Of a DNA stretch of 64,000 bases, positions 1 through 11,881 are shown one piece after another (within the stretch, counting starts at the first letter, position 1; every line of letters begins with the position of its first letter). The translations under genes and the position numbers were made by a program. Below the pieces are notes generated by a model. That model worked only from the letters and a program-made list of their open reading frames with translations. It was not told the DNA's origin and made no database searches. The stretch is from Choanephora cucurbitarum (lineage: Eukaryota > Mucoromycota > Mucoromycetes > Mucorales > Choanephoraceae): positions 45,587 to 109,586 of the forward strand of contig JAIWNI010000094.1 of NCBI GenBank assembly GCA_025331435.1, in the 5' to 3' direction.

Positions 1-97
1 GCAGGCTTTTTCGAGGCGTGAGTGAAGTAGCATGGCGTAGGTGAGGTCGATTGAAAAGTCGGATGGAGTGACGAGTAAGGAGTTGACTTTGGTTCAT
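1..97 (-). CDS. 5' end of an unidentified gene (partial), presequence-like N-terminus
   Basis: An ATG at 97-95 on the minus strand opens a frame that runs without a stop to the window edge (32 codons). The translated start contains many Arg, His, Ser, Thr and Leu residues and no Asp or Glu, which is the composition of a mitochondrial targeting presequence. The rest of the protein lies outside the window, so the product cannot be named. Another frame of the same stretch is also open (it contains LLVTPSDFSIDL) and could instead be an internal exon, which would change the interpretation. Confidence 0.4.
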   Translation of the reverse strand, partial: MNQSQLLTRHSIRLFNRPHLRHATSLTPRKSL

Positions 98-422
98 TAG
101 GTCAATGCTGCCTTTTGGTTTTTTTTTTAAAAAAAAAGAGTAAAAAAGGTAGGTGAGGGTTTATTTTTTTTTTCTTCAATGCGGGCATTCAATCAATGAC
201 TTCATCATTTCATCTTGTTCCCTTTCAAATAGTTCACTGTATAACGAGTGCGCATAAATGACAGAATTGAAATTTACCGGGACTTTAAAAACTTTGGATG
301 ATCCCTTTTCTTCAAATAGAGTAAGTCTAAGTTCTGTCTGTCTGCATTAAGTTGATTCTAACATTATTCAATTTCTATGGAGTTTGTAGTTGCATCTAAG
401 GAGTGGAGGATACACATACCTT
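98..422. other. Intergenic, no gene seen
   Basis: AT-rich spacer with mixed A and T runs around 118-172. It would be upstream DNA of the partial gene at the left edge and the downstream edge of the Tc1 remnant. I see no ORF or repeat that I can support. Confidence 0.6.
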
Positions 423-1245
423 TTAGAGAGAGAGAGACAAATACAGTGTGAACGGGAAATAAGTTGCGGATTTTAAAAAGAGTATACTTCTACATGACAT
501 GGAGCATTGTCTTCCTGCACAATGTAGTCTATGTTGGTCTTCACAGACTCTTTGTTTCAATCCAGGGAAGGTAATTATCAACCAAACATTGAGCATATAC
601 TTTTTGATCAATTGATCCATGTTGTACCACAAGAGGGCAAACAATTTGCGTGAAAGCATCCCCCATACCATCACAGAGCCCAAACCAAACTTGCGGGTAC
701 CCTTAATGTGTCTCTCTTTGTATCTTTCTCCATCCTATCTAATCACTCTAGTTCCATTATTAGCAACTCTTTAGGGTGAACTTGGCCTCATCAAACCAAA
801 CTACCTTGTTCCAGTCATCCTTTGTCCAGTCAAGCCTTTCTTTGACCCAGGCCAAACGTGAGTCTTTATGTCTGGGCTTCAGAGCTGGTTTCATTGTTGC
901 GACATGTGATTTAAAGTTCATACAACCCAAGGCTACTCGAAAAGCGGTCAAAGAGGCCTTTTTACCAGAACTCAAAAAGTGACGATGTTGAGCCCTAATT
1001 GATTCAGTAGGTCGCCGACGAACGCTTAACCCAATCGCGTTCAAATCAGTTTGAGAAAGAGATCGCTTTTTCCCACTTGAAGTTTTAGGAAGAGCGGTCT
1101 GTGTTTGCTGAGGTCTTTTAAAGCTAATCGTACAGTTGATTCAGGAAGGTTAAGATCTCTTGCAATTTGAACAAAGGTTTTTTTTTTAATCAATATAAGC
1201 GTCTGCTAATCTGCCACGATCGTATTTAAAAAGGTACTTGTTAGC
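423..1245 (-). pseudogene. Degenerate Tc1/mariner-type DDE transposase
   Basis: Read right to left, three stretches of one transposase can be followed. The first (about 1220-1085) is a helix-turn-helix region with the words YDRGRLADA and IARDLNLPESTVRLAL. The second (1044-760) contains RLDWTKDDWNKVVWFDEAKF, where FDEAKF carries the first catalytic Asp of the DDE/D triad. The third (about 700-423) contains GSVMVWGMLS, the conserved GxVMVWG block, followed by a corrupted second catalytic block. Stops and frameshifts separate the stretches, for example two TAA/TAG stops just after FDEAKFTLKSC. The C-terminal third with the last catalytic residue is not recognisable and I found no clear terminal inverted repeats, so this is a dead element. 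Confidence 0.85.
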
Positions 1246-2059
1246 GCTCTTAGATGCGGGAATAACTGTAGAAGTGCTTATTTTTGTATGTTTATTAAGA
1301 AAAGGGTGATGAGAAGACCAACAGAACAAACAAAAGGTATATGATTAGATTACAAAGTTTGTACATCTGCGAGTTATTTCAGATCACATTGTATTTGTTC
1401 AGTAGTTAATAGACAACCTATTCAACTCTCGGTAAAACAGACTATGATATCAAGATAGCGTCAACTTCTTGATTTCTAGTCTCTTGATATCACAGGTAGC
1501 TACATCTTCACAATTTTAGCAATATAAATAAAGGACTTCTTATAATATCTTAAGATTCAAATTGATGAAATCGAATTAATCTTATAAGCATTCCCTTCCC
1601 TCCAAAAAAAATAACAAGAGCACCTTTAGTGATCTTGAAACTAGTCAAAACTAACATCAAGGCAATACGTTTGTTCTATTCTCCCATTTTCTCCTGAAAT
1701 AGTTCTTTTACATTGATGGATAGAAACCACATACAATCCAAAGTTGATGTAAGGCATCACTTTTCTTTTATCTTGCGCCTATTGTTTATCATAAACAGAA
1801 AATCAGAGGTTTTCAAGAGTTCCTATTGTCAAAAGTCGAAATCTCAGCGTCTAGAAGGAGGGATAGCACATCGAGGCAGCTTGCTTCTGAAATCACATAA
1901 GCGGTTCTTTTAATAATCACATAATTGTCTATCGTCATAAAACCTCAAACAGAAGAATGCGTAAGATTTAGTAAACTGATTCTCCATGACTAAAGTATCT
2001 ACAATCAACAAAGACAGATTCTGACAAAGACACCTGTACTAACCTCTACAACGTCAAAG
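1246..2059. other. Intergenic between two transposon remnants
   Basis: AT-rich DNA without a credible coding frame. A 66-codon ORF at 1713-1913 has no recognisable features. The stretch may be decayed sequence of either neighbouring element, but I cannot show it. Confidence 0.5.
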
Positions 2060-3040
2060 TATACTTCTAGTCTATTGTCTATACGATATTTGTATTTTAT
2101 GTCAAGATCCAAAAGACCTCCGGAAGACAGCCCAGAGGGTAATCAATCATTTGGAACTACTTGGCTTCATAATCAACCAACGAAAAAGCTTATTAACTCC
2201 TTCCCAAACACAGGAATATTCAGGCTTCGAATTCGACGCACACAAGATGCAGATACGTGTTCCAGAACTGAAAATACGAAAATTGATGAAGAGATTGCAA
2301 CAGGCAATACAACCAACTCCCAGGACTTGTCAATGGATAGCTGCTCTCCTGGGAGAAAATTACAGCAATGATACCAGCAGTGGGCGAAGCATTACTTCAT
2401 ATTCGACATTTACAGAGAAATTTATCACGAAGTCTATCTGTGAACAATAATAGCAACTGGGAAGGGGCTTGCGACCTGGAACCACAAGCAATCAGCGAAC
2501 TGACTTGGTGGATAAACTTTCTGACAAAAAAGAACGGCTTACCGATTCAACGACTCCCGCTGAACAAACCGGAGATCATCATCACAATTGACAGCTCGGA
2601 CACGGGTTGGGGGATCAACTCACCGATAATCCAAACACACGAATTTTGGACAAGAATTGTCCATAAGCGTAAGAGAGTAGAAAATGATTCTGTTTGCGAT
2701 ACAGCTCCATGCAGAAAAATTCAGAAACTCTATCATCAAGATTCTCACCGACAACATGACTTCTATCAAATACACCACCAAAAATGGAGGCACAGCTTCA
2801 ATTCACTTACAGAACATTGCCGTAGAGATCCAAGAGACTTGCAACAAATACAATCTACAGGTAGTATACCAACACGTCAAGGGAATAGACAATGTCAAAG
2901 CGGACCGACTGCCGCGAATAAAGAAATCTCTGTACAAAAGCACAATACCACGGCATTTCTTCCAGACTATCGCCAAGAGATGGGGGTCGAATGTTTCCTC
3001 ATCAATTTCCAACAGCATGTTAACAAATTGCTTTAGTTCT
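2060..3040 (+). pseudogene. DIRS/Ngaro-like retroelement fragment: reverse transcriptase end plus RNase H
   Basis: Three frames must be joined to follow the protein. About 2075-2370 contains the post-active-site part of the reverse transcriptase, with ELLGFIINQRKSLLTPSQ, the typical L-GF-IN--KS-L-P block of DIRS-type and related polymerases. Just before it IRYLYFMSRSK stands where a YLDD active site would be expected, so the catalytic Asp pair is lost or shifted. About 2440-2680 continues with WWINFL and IIITIDSSDTGWG, an RNase H start with its catalytic Asp. About 2684-2935 gives ILTDNMTSIKYTTKNGGT and the ADRLPR end of RNase H. Frame changes fall near 2390 and 2680. No tyrosine recombinase is visible nearby, so only an internal fragment remains. 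Confidence 0.8.
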
Positions 3041-3066
3041 TGTGATAATAACAAATCATTGTTTTG

Positions 3067-5660
3067 TTAAGTTTGATGTACTCGCCTATTGATTCTAAGT
3101 CTCTTTACAACGAATGATGACCAGAGAGAAGAGCGGTTAATACATGCATTTACTACATCTGTTCGACTGCCTTTGGGAACCACAGGGAGTACTTGATGGA
3201 AATCACCACCAAAAACCATTAGCCTACCACCAAAAGGGATTGATTCAAGACTACTGTTATCAGCACCAAAGATGTCTTTAAAAATGCGACCCACAGTTTC
3301 AAGGGTAGATTTGTTTATCATTGATAATTCATTCTAGATGATGATTTTCGTTTATATAGCAACTCGACTTTAGAAGAAGAAGGTTTAATTCCACACATTG
3401 TGGTTGAGCTGGTTTCAAGAGGTATTTTAAACAAAGAGTGAGCAGTACGACCGCCGTTCAAAAATAGAGCAGCTGTGCCACTAGATGCAACAGCCAGAGC
3501 GAACCCATCGTCAGTAGATTTGACTGCTTTCAGTAGAGTATTGAAGAGGTAGGTTTTACCCGTACCTCCAGGTTTGTCAACAAAGAATACTCGAGGGAAT
3601 TCAGTTGAATTATAACCGTCTCTTTGAACACAATGCATGATGGCATCAAAAACATGACGTTGGTCTTCGTTGAAGCTTGCTATATCTTCAGAGAAATCTG
3701 TTTGTCTTGCAGCGGCATTGAGTTGAAGCTGTTGTTGAGTGAGACTACTCAAGGGAGAGCTAACATGATCTATCCTATAGTCAACCGAGGGCAACTGGAA
3801 TTGGTCATACCATTGCAGGCTTGTTCCGTAATGACTTTGTAGGATATCTTCAATGTCAAGCAGTGAACAATTGCATGCTGTTTCATGAATATCATCTACA
3901 TTTGGATCAAATACAGGATCGTTGTGAAGTTGGTACCAATGATCTTCCGAAAGCTTGTCTTTGAGATCTAGCCATAGCTGGTAAGGATCAGCAGGGTCAC
4001 AAAACACAAATATAATACAAAACAGTTTGCGAAGAGAGACAGGCGATTGTGTGTGAGCGGCTTCTTCTAAACATTCTTTCCATTGGTTATCGGAAGCAAA
4101 TAAACCCAATGTTTGAGCTGCAGCTTGAAAATTAGGATAACAAGTGCCACGAACAGTTCTCAGATCAGCAAGAGAGGCAGCGCCAGGAGCATAGTATAAT
4201 AATATCCGGAGATGATAAAGTTCTGATCTCTTTGGAGAAACAGAATATATTCTGCCAATTGTTGTACCAAATCCACATTGACATTTTTCCCATCTTCCAG
4301 GTTTTGCAGATGCATGCTAAACATACTACTCAGGAAAGTTGGGGTATAAGATCGATCTGGCATCAGGATTGGCTTGGTTGGTTTTGAATCAAATGGTCAG
4401 CATTGTGTCTTATTGTTCAACTCGTCTCAAAACATCACGGAAATTTTCATTCTCATTGAAGTAAACCGAAGTCTCACCTTCAAGATGAGTTGCCAAGGTT
4501 TGATGATGAGGAAATTCCTTATGCATTAGGAACGAAAATATTCTCCAACATGCTTCAGAAGCAGACACACATCTAGCGTCAATGAACGAACGTACTTCGT
4601 CGTTTTGTTCAACTGATAATGAAGCCCGATCATGACCTTTATATATGTACTTGTACACATATTTGATGCTATTAACGGATGAGCATATCTCAACGTTAAT
4701 GTGTGCATCGAATTTAGTAGCAAGGTACAAATTGTGTGGTACAACCCAACGATTATCAATATTGTAGGTATGTCTATTTGCGGTCTTTGCAACTGTAACA
4801 CCGTTGTTTGTTCTTCGATAAATAGGATAGTCACCTTCTTGATTGACAGTTGTTTGATTACAAAAGTCTTTTGGGTGCTTTTTTGTGCATCCATGAATTG
4901 CATCCATACAGACTGCTTCAGGATTAATTACACCGCAGGTTCCATGAATCATGTGATTGACCACAGTTTGATGAGCTAAAGGATAGCGAACTGGGTCAGG
5001 TATTTCAGCGGAAACGACATTGTCGATTTCTTCCCTAGTCAAAGGTTTGTCCGAAGGATCTACTATCAACAAAATATGAGCGTGTGGAAGTCCTCTCTTT
5101 TGAAATTCAATAGTATAAACAAAAGCTATTGCTTTTCCCAAAATATATCTTTTGGTTAGGTCTTCAAGTAATTCACCAAGCTTCAAGTGGAATACCTTGC
5201 TACAGAGATCAGGACGATCAGATGCCTTTTGATGATAGAGAAGTTCTCGTTGGATTTCAGACCAATGCGGTTTACATGTAAAAGTGATAGAACAGTCTGG
5301 CTTTCCAAAACGTCTTACTATGCTCAGAGCATCTTGATAGAGTTGTGTCATATGACGGGGTCCTCCGATAAATGTAGATGGAAGGATTACTTTTTTGCCA
5401 AGAAGGACTGATTCCTGTTGATTACCTGATTCCAAACCATCCGAAAGAGTAACGGCATCCTGTAAACCTAGATAGAGCTCACATCTTAAGTTTTGTTGGT
5501 TCTGTCGAATATACATAAGTCTGTTTTGCTCCATTTTGGCATACATGTCGACTATATACTGGTGGAAAAGATTCCTAAAGAGATGTAACAGATGACCATC
5601 AGAGGGTCTGTACATTAATCTAAAGCTGTAGAATTGCATAATAGTCTCTCCTTCTAACAA
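3067..5660 (-). pseudogene. Helitron RepHel protein (HUH replicase plus Pif1-type helicase), frameshifted and truncated
   Basis: The 5' part (5660-4410, 416 codons uninterrupted) is a Helitron Rep domain. It has LPSTFIGGPRHM near residue 93, TFTCKPHWSEI near 127, the HUH motif in RGLPHAHILL (His193 and His195), and the tyrosine pair region YVYKYIYKG at 334-341. After a frameshift at about 4400 a short stretch (4363-4160) continues in another frame. A third part (4109-3318) enters the Pif1-like helicase with Walker A GGTGKTYLF. A fourth frame (3321-3067) carries the Walker B side with LMVFGGDFHQVLPVVP. The protein then ends abruptly close to the DIRS fragment that lies tail to tail with it, so the C-terminal helicase motifs are gone. 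It once performed rolling-circle type transposition; it cannot do so as it stands. Confidence 0.9.
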
Positions 5661-6208
5661 AATTGGCTATACGAGGTTGTTCAATATATTTTGATTGTGT
5701 CATCTCACACAAGAGTAAGGATTTGCCATATAATAGAAAGAGAGAGGGAAGGAAAAAGTGGTGCCTCTTTCAACAATGAAAATGACAACAATGATTTTAG
5801 TTGGCTTACAATCTATCAATGAATTGAAGTGAATGATACGATACAAGCCTCCAATTCGGTTTATCTAGTAGGAAAATAATCCTCTTTAATCACCATACAG
5901 AACACTCACACCATTTCTTTAGTAAACGTATTGTTCAGACTATAGGATCTGAATGGTATCCTTGATTCATAGAAAACAAGTCCTCTCTGCTAATGTTGCA
6001 TAATGTGTATTCAAAGTCAATTGAGTAGTGTAACCACTAAATATCTACATGCTTTCACCTTACGATATCAACAGCCCCCCCTTCCCTTTCTAATCTTCTG
6101 AACAATGAAAAGCATATTTTAAATCCCGTCAAACAAACAAATTCGCGCGTGTACGCGGGTGCGCGTATCTTTTCCTTTTTTCTTTTTTTTTTTATCAGTC
6201 TAATTAAT
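5661..6208. other. Intergenic; upstream region of the remodeler gene
   Basis: AT-rich DNA between the Helitron Rep start and the first codon of the remodeler. It should contain the Helitron 5' terminus (TC end) and the remodeler promoter. I could not fix either. Pyrimidine-rich sequence at 6170-6195 lies directly before the chosen ATG. Confidence 0.5.
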
Positions 6209-9200
6209 ATGACAACTTTCACCCATGTCCCGGAAAGTGTAAGACAAAGACAAAAAAAAAATAGCATTCACTTCCCTTACTCTTTCTAATCGCCCTTCAA
6301 TAAAGTCAATAAAAGATCGATTTAAACCAGTTGAAATCAAACTCGATCCATGGCCTTATTTCTTTTCATCAGCCAAGAAGATCCTTTCTGAAGCAACATC
6401 AGCCAACGGCAAAACAACCTATAAAGTCCAATTTGTGGGCAATCAAGTGAGAGAGGTTGGATCGTACATCACCAATGTCGATTGTTCTATCTAAATTTTT
6501 TTTTTCTCTTTAATGTTAGATTGCTGAAGATCAACTAGGACCATTAAAAGATACTGTCTTGGCTACCTATAAAACCGAAAAAGCTGAACAGTATGCTCGA
6601 GTCCAACCAATTTCTTCATCTGACACCAGTGATGAGAGTGATGTAGAACACTTGGCTATCTCTCGAAAGCGTCCATTGACAACCGACAGCGAAGAGGATT
6701 CTGAAGATGAATTCGAATTTGTTGCTACTCCTCGAGCAACAGCCAGAGGTAGACAGGTATCCAAACCTAGATCCTATCAAGAGGACTTTAAGCATCTCAA
6801 CAAACTACCCAAAGTCTATCGTTCAGCAGCCCAATCGACCTTCACCATCCCACTTTATAAAAACACATCCTTCATTCAACATCATGCCACCATCTGTTTC
6901 AACTGTAAACAATCAGGCAATTGCAACAGTCAAGAAGAAGTTCAGATTGGCAAAGAAGAAAAGAGACAACGTTTGTTGTTATGTCACCATTGTTCTCTAT
7001 CAACACACAACAACTGTATAGCCAACTTGCGTATGATCGATCGAGCATCCGGTCGAATGAAATGTGGTAAATGTCAGTTGAGTCATAAATGCTGCGGATG
7101 TCAAAAGAGTATGTTGGCCAGTGACGATCAATGGGAAGATGAAACAAAGAGTGAGAAAGGTGTGGCCTTTCGTTGTTCTACCTGCTTTCGAGGTTTTCAT
7201 CGTAGCTGTGTGTTGAAGAATGTATCGCCTTCACTTGCGAAGGATCATCAGGATTTAGTGGAACTCTATCAATCTGGATTATGTATGGAGTGTTCCGCCT
7301 TTCAAAACCGAACACCTCAAAGTATCGTCAGTGAACGATCAGAGAGTAAGGCAGGACCTGAGGTGCTGATCAAATGGAAAGGCGAATCTTTCCGTCATAC
7401 CACTTGGGTACTGAAGGATTGGATCTGTGCCTCCAGTCCTACTCTCTATCGAGGCTATGAGAAACGTAAAGCTGAAAAGGGCATTCCGGCAGTCTCTGAT
7501 GAATGGTGTATCGTGGATCGTATCTTGAATGTAGAATGGGAGGATAAGGCACAGACAAAGGCATCACGTATCCTTGCTGTCTTTAAAGATACTGATTATG
7601 CTGAAGGTAAGTCTATTTCCTTTGTTTTGAAGCCTTTTCTCTTATCATTGTTATAAAGCTGTATGGGATGAACCTCCTTCAGAGGATGAAACAGAAGCCT
7701 ATACAGAATATAAAAATGCACTCGAACGCTATCGATTGGCAAGTAAAGTGCAAGCAGCCAAAGGCATGGACAGCTTAATCAAGAACGTTCGTAAGGCAGC
7801 CACATCAGAAGGTTATGAAAAGCACGCCTTAAAAGAACAACCTGACTTTATCCAAAACGGCACACTCATGAAACATCAAATGGAAGCCCTCAATTGGCTG
7901 ATCTATCAATGGGAAAAGAAACAATCCTGTATTCTGGCAGACGATATGGGTCTGGGTAAAACCATTCAAATCATCTCCTTTCTCTACTCTTTGTTCAAAA
8001 AGTTTGATATCTTTCCCTTTCTGATTGTGGTGCCCAACAGTACAGCCACCAACTGGATCCGAGAATTCGCCAAATGGGCTCCCGAGATGGTCGTGGCTCC
8101 CTTCTTTGGTTATAACGCAGCCCGTGATTTAGCCCTGACGCATGAAATCCTAGATAAAAACAAACGTATCCGATGTCATGTTGTCGTAGCCACCTACGAA
8201 TCCATCCTAGATCCTTCTCCACTCCACAACGCCTTCTGGCCCGTACTGATTGTGGATGAATCGCAGCGTCTGAAGAACGATGAATCACAACTATTCAGGA
8301 CCCTACATTCCTTCCACATCGACCATACTGTCTTGTTGACAGGCACACCACTTCAGAACAACTTGCGCGAACTGTTCAATATCATGCATTTCATTCATCC
8401 AAAGGAATTTCATGGGATTGAAGCAGATAATTATGAGGACATGACAGCTGCTCAGGTAGAGGAACTGCATACTCGCTTACGTCCCCATTTCCTTCGTAGA
8501 ACAAAGGAAGAAGTCCTCAAGAAACTCCCACCGAAATATGAACTGATCGTGCCTGTGTCCATGACGCCCCTTCAAAAGGAAGTCTATAAGCAATGTATCA
8601 GTCGAGAGATCCATGAGACCTTGGCCATGACCTCGGGCTATAAACGACAAAAGGGTCTCTCAAGCATCTTTACCAACTTGCGTAAAAACCTAAACCATCC
8701 TTATCTTCTAGACGGAGTAGAGAAGCCTCAGCCTTCACCTGATCTTACTCAAAAGAACATGATTGATGCCTGTGCCAAACTCAAGCTGTTTCATCAGATC
8801 TTTCCCAAGTTAAAACAAAAGGGACATCGTATCTTGATCTTCTCGACCATGACACGCGCCTTGGATGTGCTTGAAGATTACTTCCATTATGAACATATCC
8901 TCTATACACGTATCGATGGTTCCACTCGAGAACGTGAGCGTGTTCGTAACATCGATGCCTTTAATGCACCCAATTCAAAACTGGATGTCTTCTTGCTCTC
9001 CACACGCGCTGGTGGTGTGGGTATCAACTTGACCACAGCAGACACTGTCATCATTTGGGACTCTGATTTCAACCCTTATGCCGATCTTCAGGCCATCAGT
9101 CGTGCTCATCGTATCGGCCAAACCAAGATGGTATTGATCTATCGCCTTATGACTCGTCTGACCATTGAAGAAAAGGTCCTTCAGATCGGTAAGAAGAAGA

Positions 9201-10732
9201 TGGCGCTGGAGCATGTTGTCGTAGAGCGTATGAAGGCAGATGATGAAGAGAAACTAGAGGACATTGAGTCCATTCTCAAGTATGGTACTGAAGCCCTCTT
9301 TGCCGATGATGATTCCAAGGATATCGTCTATGATGAGGCAGCCATTGACAACCTGTTGAATCGTGAACAGTATCGTCAGGTAGCCACTGAACAACAACAG
9401 AAGGAGATTGAGGCATCTGAAGAAGAAAGCAAGCGAGAGAATGGCGGCATGAACTTTTCGTTTGCACAAGTCTGGCAAGTGGATGGTACTATCAAGGAAC
9501 TGGATGAGAACCAAGCGGACGAAGAAAAGGAATCTGACTTTTGGCAGAAATTCCTCAAGGAGCAACAGGCAGCTGCAGAAAAGAAAAAGGAGGAACAAAA
9601 GATAGCTGAGGCCAATCTGGGTCGAGGTGCTCGTAAACGAGCTCAGATTGTGTATACAGAAAAGCCTGGGCTGGATCAGCCTAAGCCTGGCAAACAAGGC
9701 AAACAAAAGGAACATGATGATGAATATGTTTATGTGGAAGAACCGATGGTGATTGATGTGCTTGAATTAGACGAATTAGAGGACGGAGAACCAGGCACCC
9801 CATACAATCCACCGACTTCTGATCAAACCAGATTGCCTTATGCTCCTACACAACATCAGCCACCTGTCCCACAAGAGAATCTGATGCATTCGTTTTCCAC
9901 AGCCCAAAAAATACCCACTCATAAACAGGCGCATACCCCCAGCCAAACAAGTTCCATGCCTTCTACTTCTTCTTTTCAACCACCTTTGGCTCATCCAGCG
10001 CCTGGTACTCCCACTATCACATTCAATATTCAAACTCCAGCTGATCACAATCATGCTCCCACAGCTCCACCACCACCACCTCCTGTTCCAATTGCTCTCC
10101 CCAACTTGCCACCACAATACAAAATCCATAAACTCGATCAACTCTACCTTATCTCAAGAAAATACGTTCAGGCCTTTCAAAAGTTCTATTCTGAAGAATA
10201 CAAACACAACGAAACACCTTTCGCTAGAGTCCATTCTGCCTTCCAAGAGGCTTTCAGTTGCTTCATCACTGAGGTCAATACTACCTTTGTAGCCGAAGCA
10301 GCTCAAGAGCGTCAGATCGAATCCAACTACGGTTACCCTCACGTCATAATCGATCACCTCTATATGCAAAAGCAACAGGCACTCTCTGTTGCCCTGGGCG
10401 AGATGATCCAGTACATGGAAGCAGAGATGAACGTGTTTACCTTGAAAAAGCTACGTGAAAAGTACACGAAGGATATGGAGATTGAGGAACAGAAGGTTCG
10501 ACGTGATTATCAGGATAAGCTGGGCAAGTTGATGAAGGAACAAGAGAGTCAGCGATCGGCTTTGTTGGCTGAAGAAGCATCAGCGCAGTGCAAGATAAGG
10601 GCACATTATACCAAATTGATGCCCACAATCCAGCCTCTTCCTTTACCTCCAACAATTGCACAACAGAGAAATGCAGAAGCTCAGAATTCAATGAAGCATT
10701 TGGCAGATCATTTAAGAAAGGAATTCAAGTAG
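6209..10732 (+). CDS. SNF2/CHD-type chromatin remodeler with Cys-rich PHD-like and chromo-like regions
   Basis: ATP-dependent nucleosome remodeler of the CHD/Mi-2-like branch of SNF2 proteins, 1443 residues, nuclear. My model is exons 6209-6238, 6306-6446, 6520-7606 and 7659-10732; introns are 67, 73 and 52 bp with GTAAGA, GTGAGA and GTAAGT donors and the lengths close in frame. The ATG at 6209 is chosen because the next exon is open but lacks a Met. Residues 183-315 form a Cys/His-rich block of PHD type (CFNC, CHHC, CGKC, CCGC, CSTC, CMEC). A chromo-like stretch VLIKWKGESFRHTTW lies at 339-353. The ATPase has motif I LADDMGLGKT (512-521) and motif VI RAHRIGQ (901-907). Motif II reads DESQ (619-622) instead of the usual DEAH. 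The tail is Gln/Pro-rich, then probably helical. AATAAA lies at 10739. The ortholog could be a Mit1-type subunit, but that is only an inference. Confidence 0.92.
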
Positions 10733-11095
10733 ACTATAAATAAATGATTGATTTTTTTAAAAAAAAAATGAGGGAAACATTTGATTGGTCAATTTCTTTC
10801 ATCCTTTTGAAGGTAACACTAAGTTCATGCAAATGTTTATGTTTGAGAAGGTTGGATTCAGTCGAATGCAAAATTACTTTCAGAAAAAAAAAAGAAAAGG
10901 ATAAACCCATTTGCCCAAATATGTGCAGTTTATAACGAGTTCAAACAAAAGAACATGTATTTTACTTATTTAGTAAAACTAGAAGAATTTCGTCATTGGA
11001 GAAGAAAAGAAAAGACTAAAAAATTAGTAAAAAAATAATAATCTTTCATGTGACATCATGCACTTTTTCTAATGAGGTAAATGGTATAATTTTAT
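10733..11095. other. Convergent 3' intergenic region
   Basis: It separates the 3' ends of the remodeler (+) and the GST gene (-). AATAAA hexamers occur at about 10739 on the plus strand, and A/T runs follow. No gene is seen. Confidence 0.6.
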
Positions 11096-11881
11096 TTATT
11101 GAAAAGTCTTCTTGAAGCTAGGACGAGCTTGAATACGTTCATAATAAGCCTTCAAGGTAGGACGATTGGCAAAGACTTCTTCAGGCTTACGAACCAACAA
11201 GAGACGATGAAGATAAGGAGTCAAATGGATATCGGCCACAGTATATTCACCCAAGAGATAATCACCACCCGATTGCTTCAAATGAGCTTCCAATTCATCC
11301 AAGAATCTGGAACCAGCTTCCCACAATTGCTTGTTCTTACCAAACATAGGTTCAGGATCGGCACTGGTATAGAAAGCCAACAATCCCTTGGTCTCCTGAA
11401 TGTTCTTTTCATACAATTGCTTGTGTTCAGGTGCTTGTGTGGCATAGGTCTCCCAACCCTTGATACGGTTTTCCAAGAAGGACACAATTTGATCTTTCTT
11501 GGCCTTGAGTTCGTCAGGGTGGCCTGAGGTAAAGAAGAGAGGGTTACCGACATCGGCTTCACCGTGCATCTTTTGGATCAAACGATCAATCTCGGCTTGC
11601 TTTTCAGCAGGGTATAAGTGTCCACCTGTCAATTTGTCAAAGTATTCGACAACTGACTTGGTGTCGTCAAGGAAACGCTTGCTGCCGTGTTCATTGATTT
11701 CTAAGGCAGGTACAGTGTGGTTAGGGTTGACCTTGAGGAATTCAGGAGAGAAGTTTTCGGCTTTGGAGAGGTCGACTTCGGTTTGTTTGACATCAGGTAC
11801 GTTGAGTTCATTGACAGCTAAACGAGCAGCAGCGGCCCAGAGAGATAACTTGAAGGTATATAATTGAAGTTGAGCAGACAT
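11096..11881 (-). CDS. Glutathione S-transferase family protein
   Basis: Single-exon gene for a cytosolic-type GST of 261 residues, which would conjugate glutathione to electrophiles or act as a glutathione-dependent reductase. The N-terminal thioredoxin-fold part shows LQLYTFKLSLWAAAARLA with the Ser/Thr-rich start of strand 1 and helix 1, then VNPNHTVPALEI with the cis-Pro of the glutathione site, then FLDDTKSVVEYFD in the position of the usual E-S-x-A-I motif. The all-helical C-terminal domain contains YLLGEYTVADIHLTPYL, the N-capping box with the TxAD signature. I start at 11881 (MSAQ...) although the frame is open 32 codons further upstream, because the upstream part is not GST-like and the family begins at this point. 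The subclass cannot be fixed by eye. Confidence 0.9.
   Translation of the reverse strand: MSAQLQLYTFKLSLWAAAARLAVNELNVPDVKQTEVDLSKAENFSPEFLKVNPNHTVPALEINEHGSKRFLDDTKSVVEYFDKLTGGHLYPAEKQAEIDRLIQKMHGEADVGNPLFFTSGHPDELKAKKDQIVSFLENRIKGWETYATQAPEHKQLYEKNIQETKGLLAFYTSADPEPMFGKNKQLWEAGSRFLDELEAHLKQSGGDYLLGEYTVADIHLTPYLHRLLLVRKPEEVFANRPTLKAYYERIQARPSFKKTFQ

Noticed and set aside
7995..10691. Several minus-strand ORFs inside the remodeler gene
   Set aside because: They are antisense shadows of a strongly supported coding sequence.
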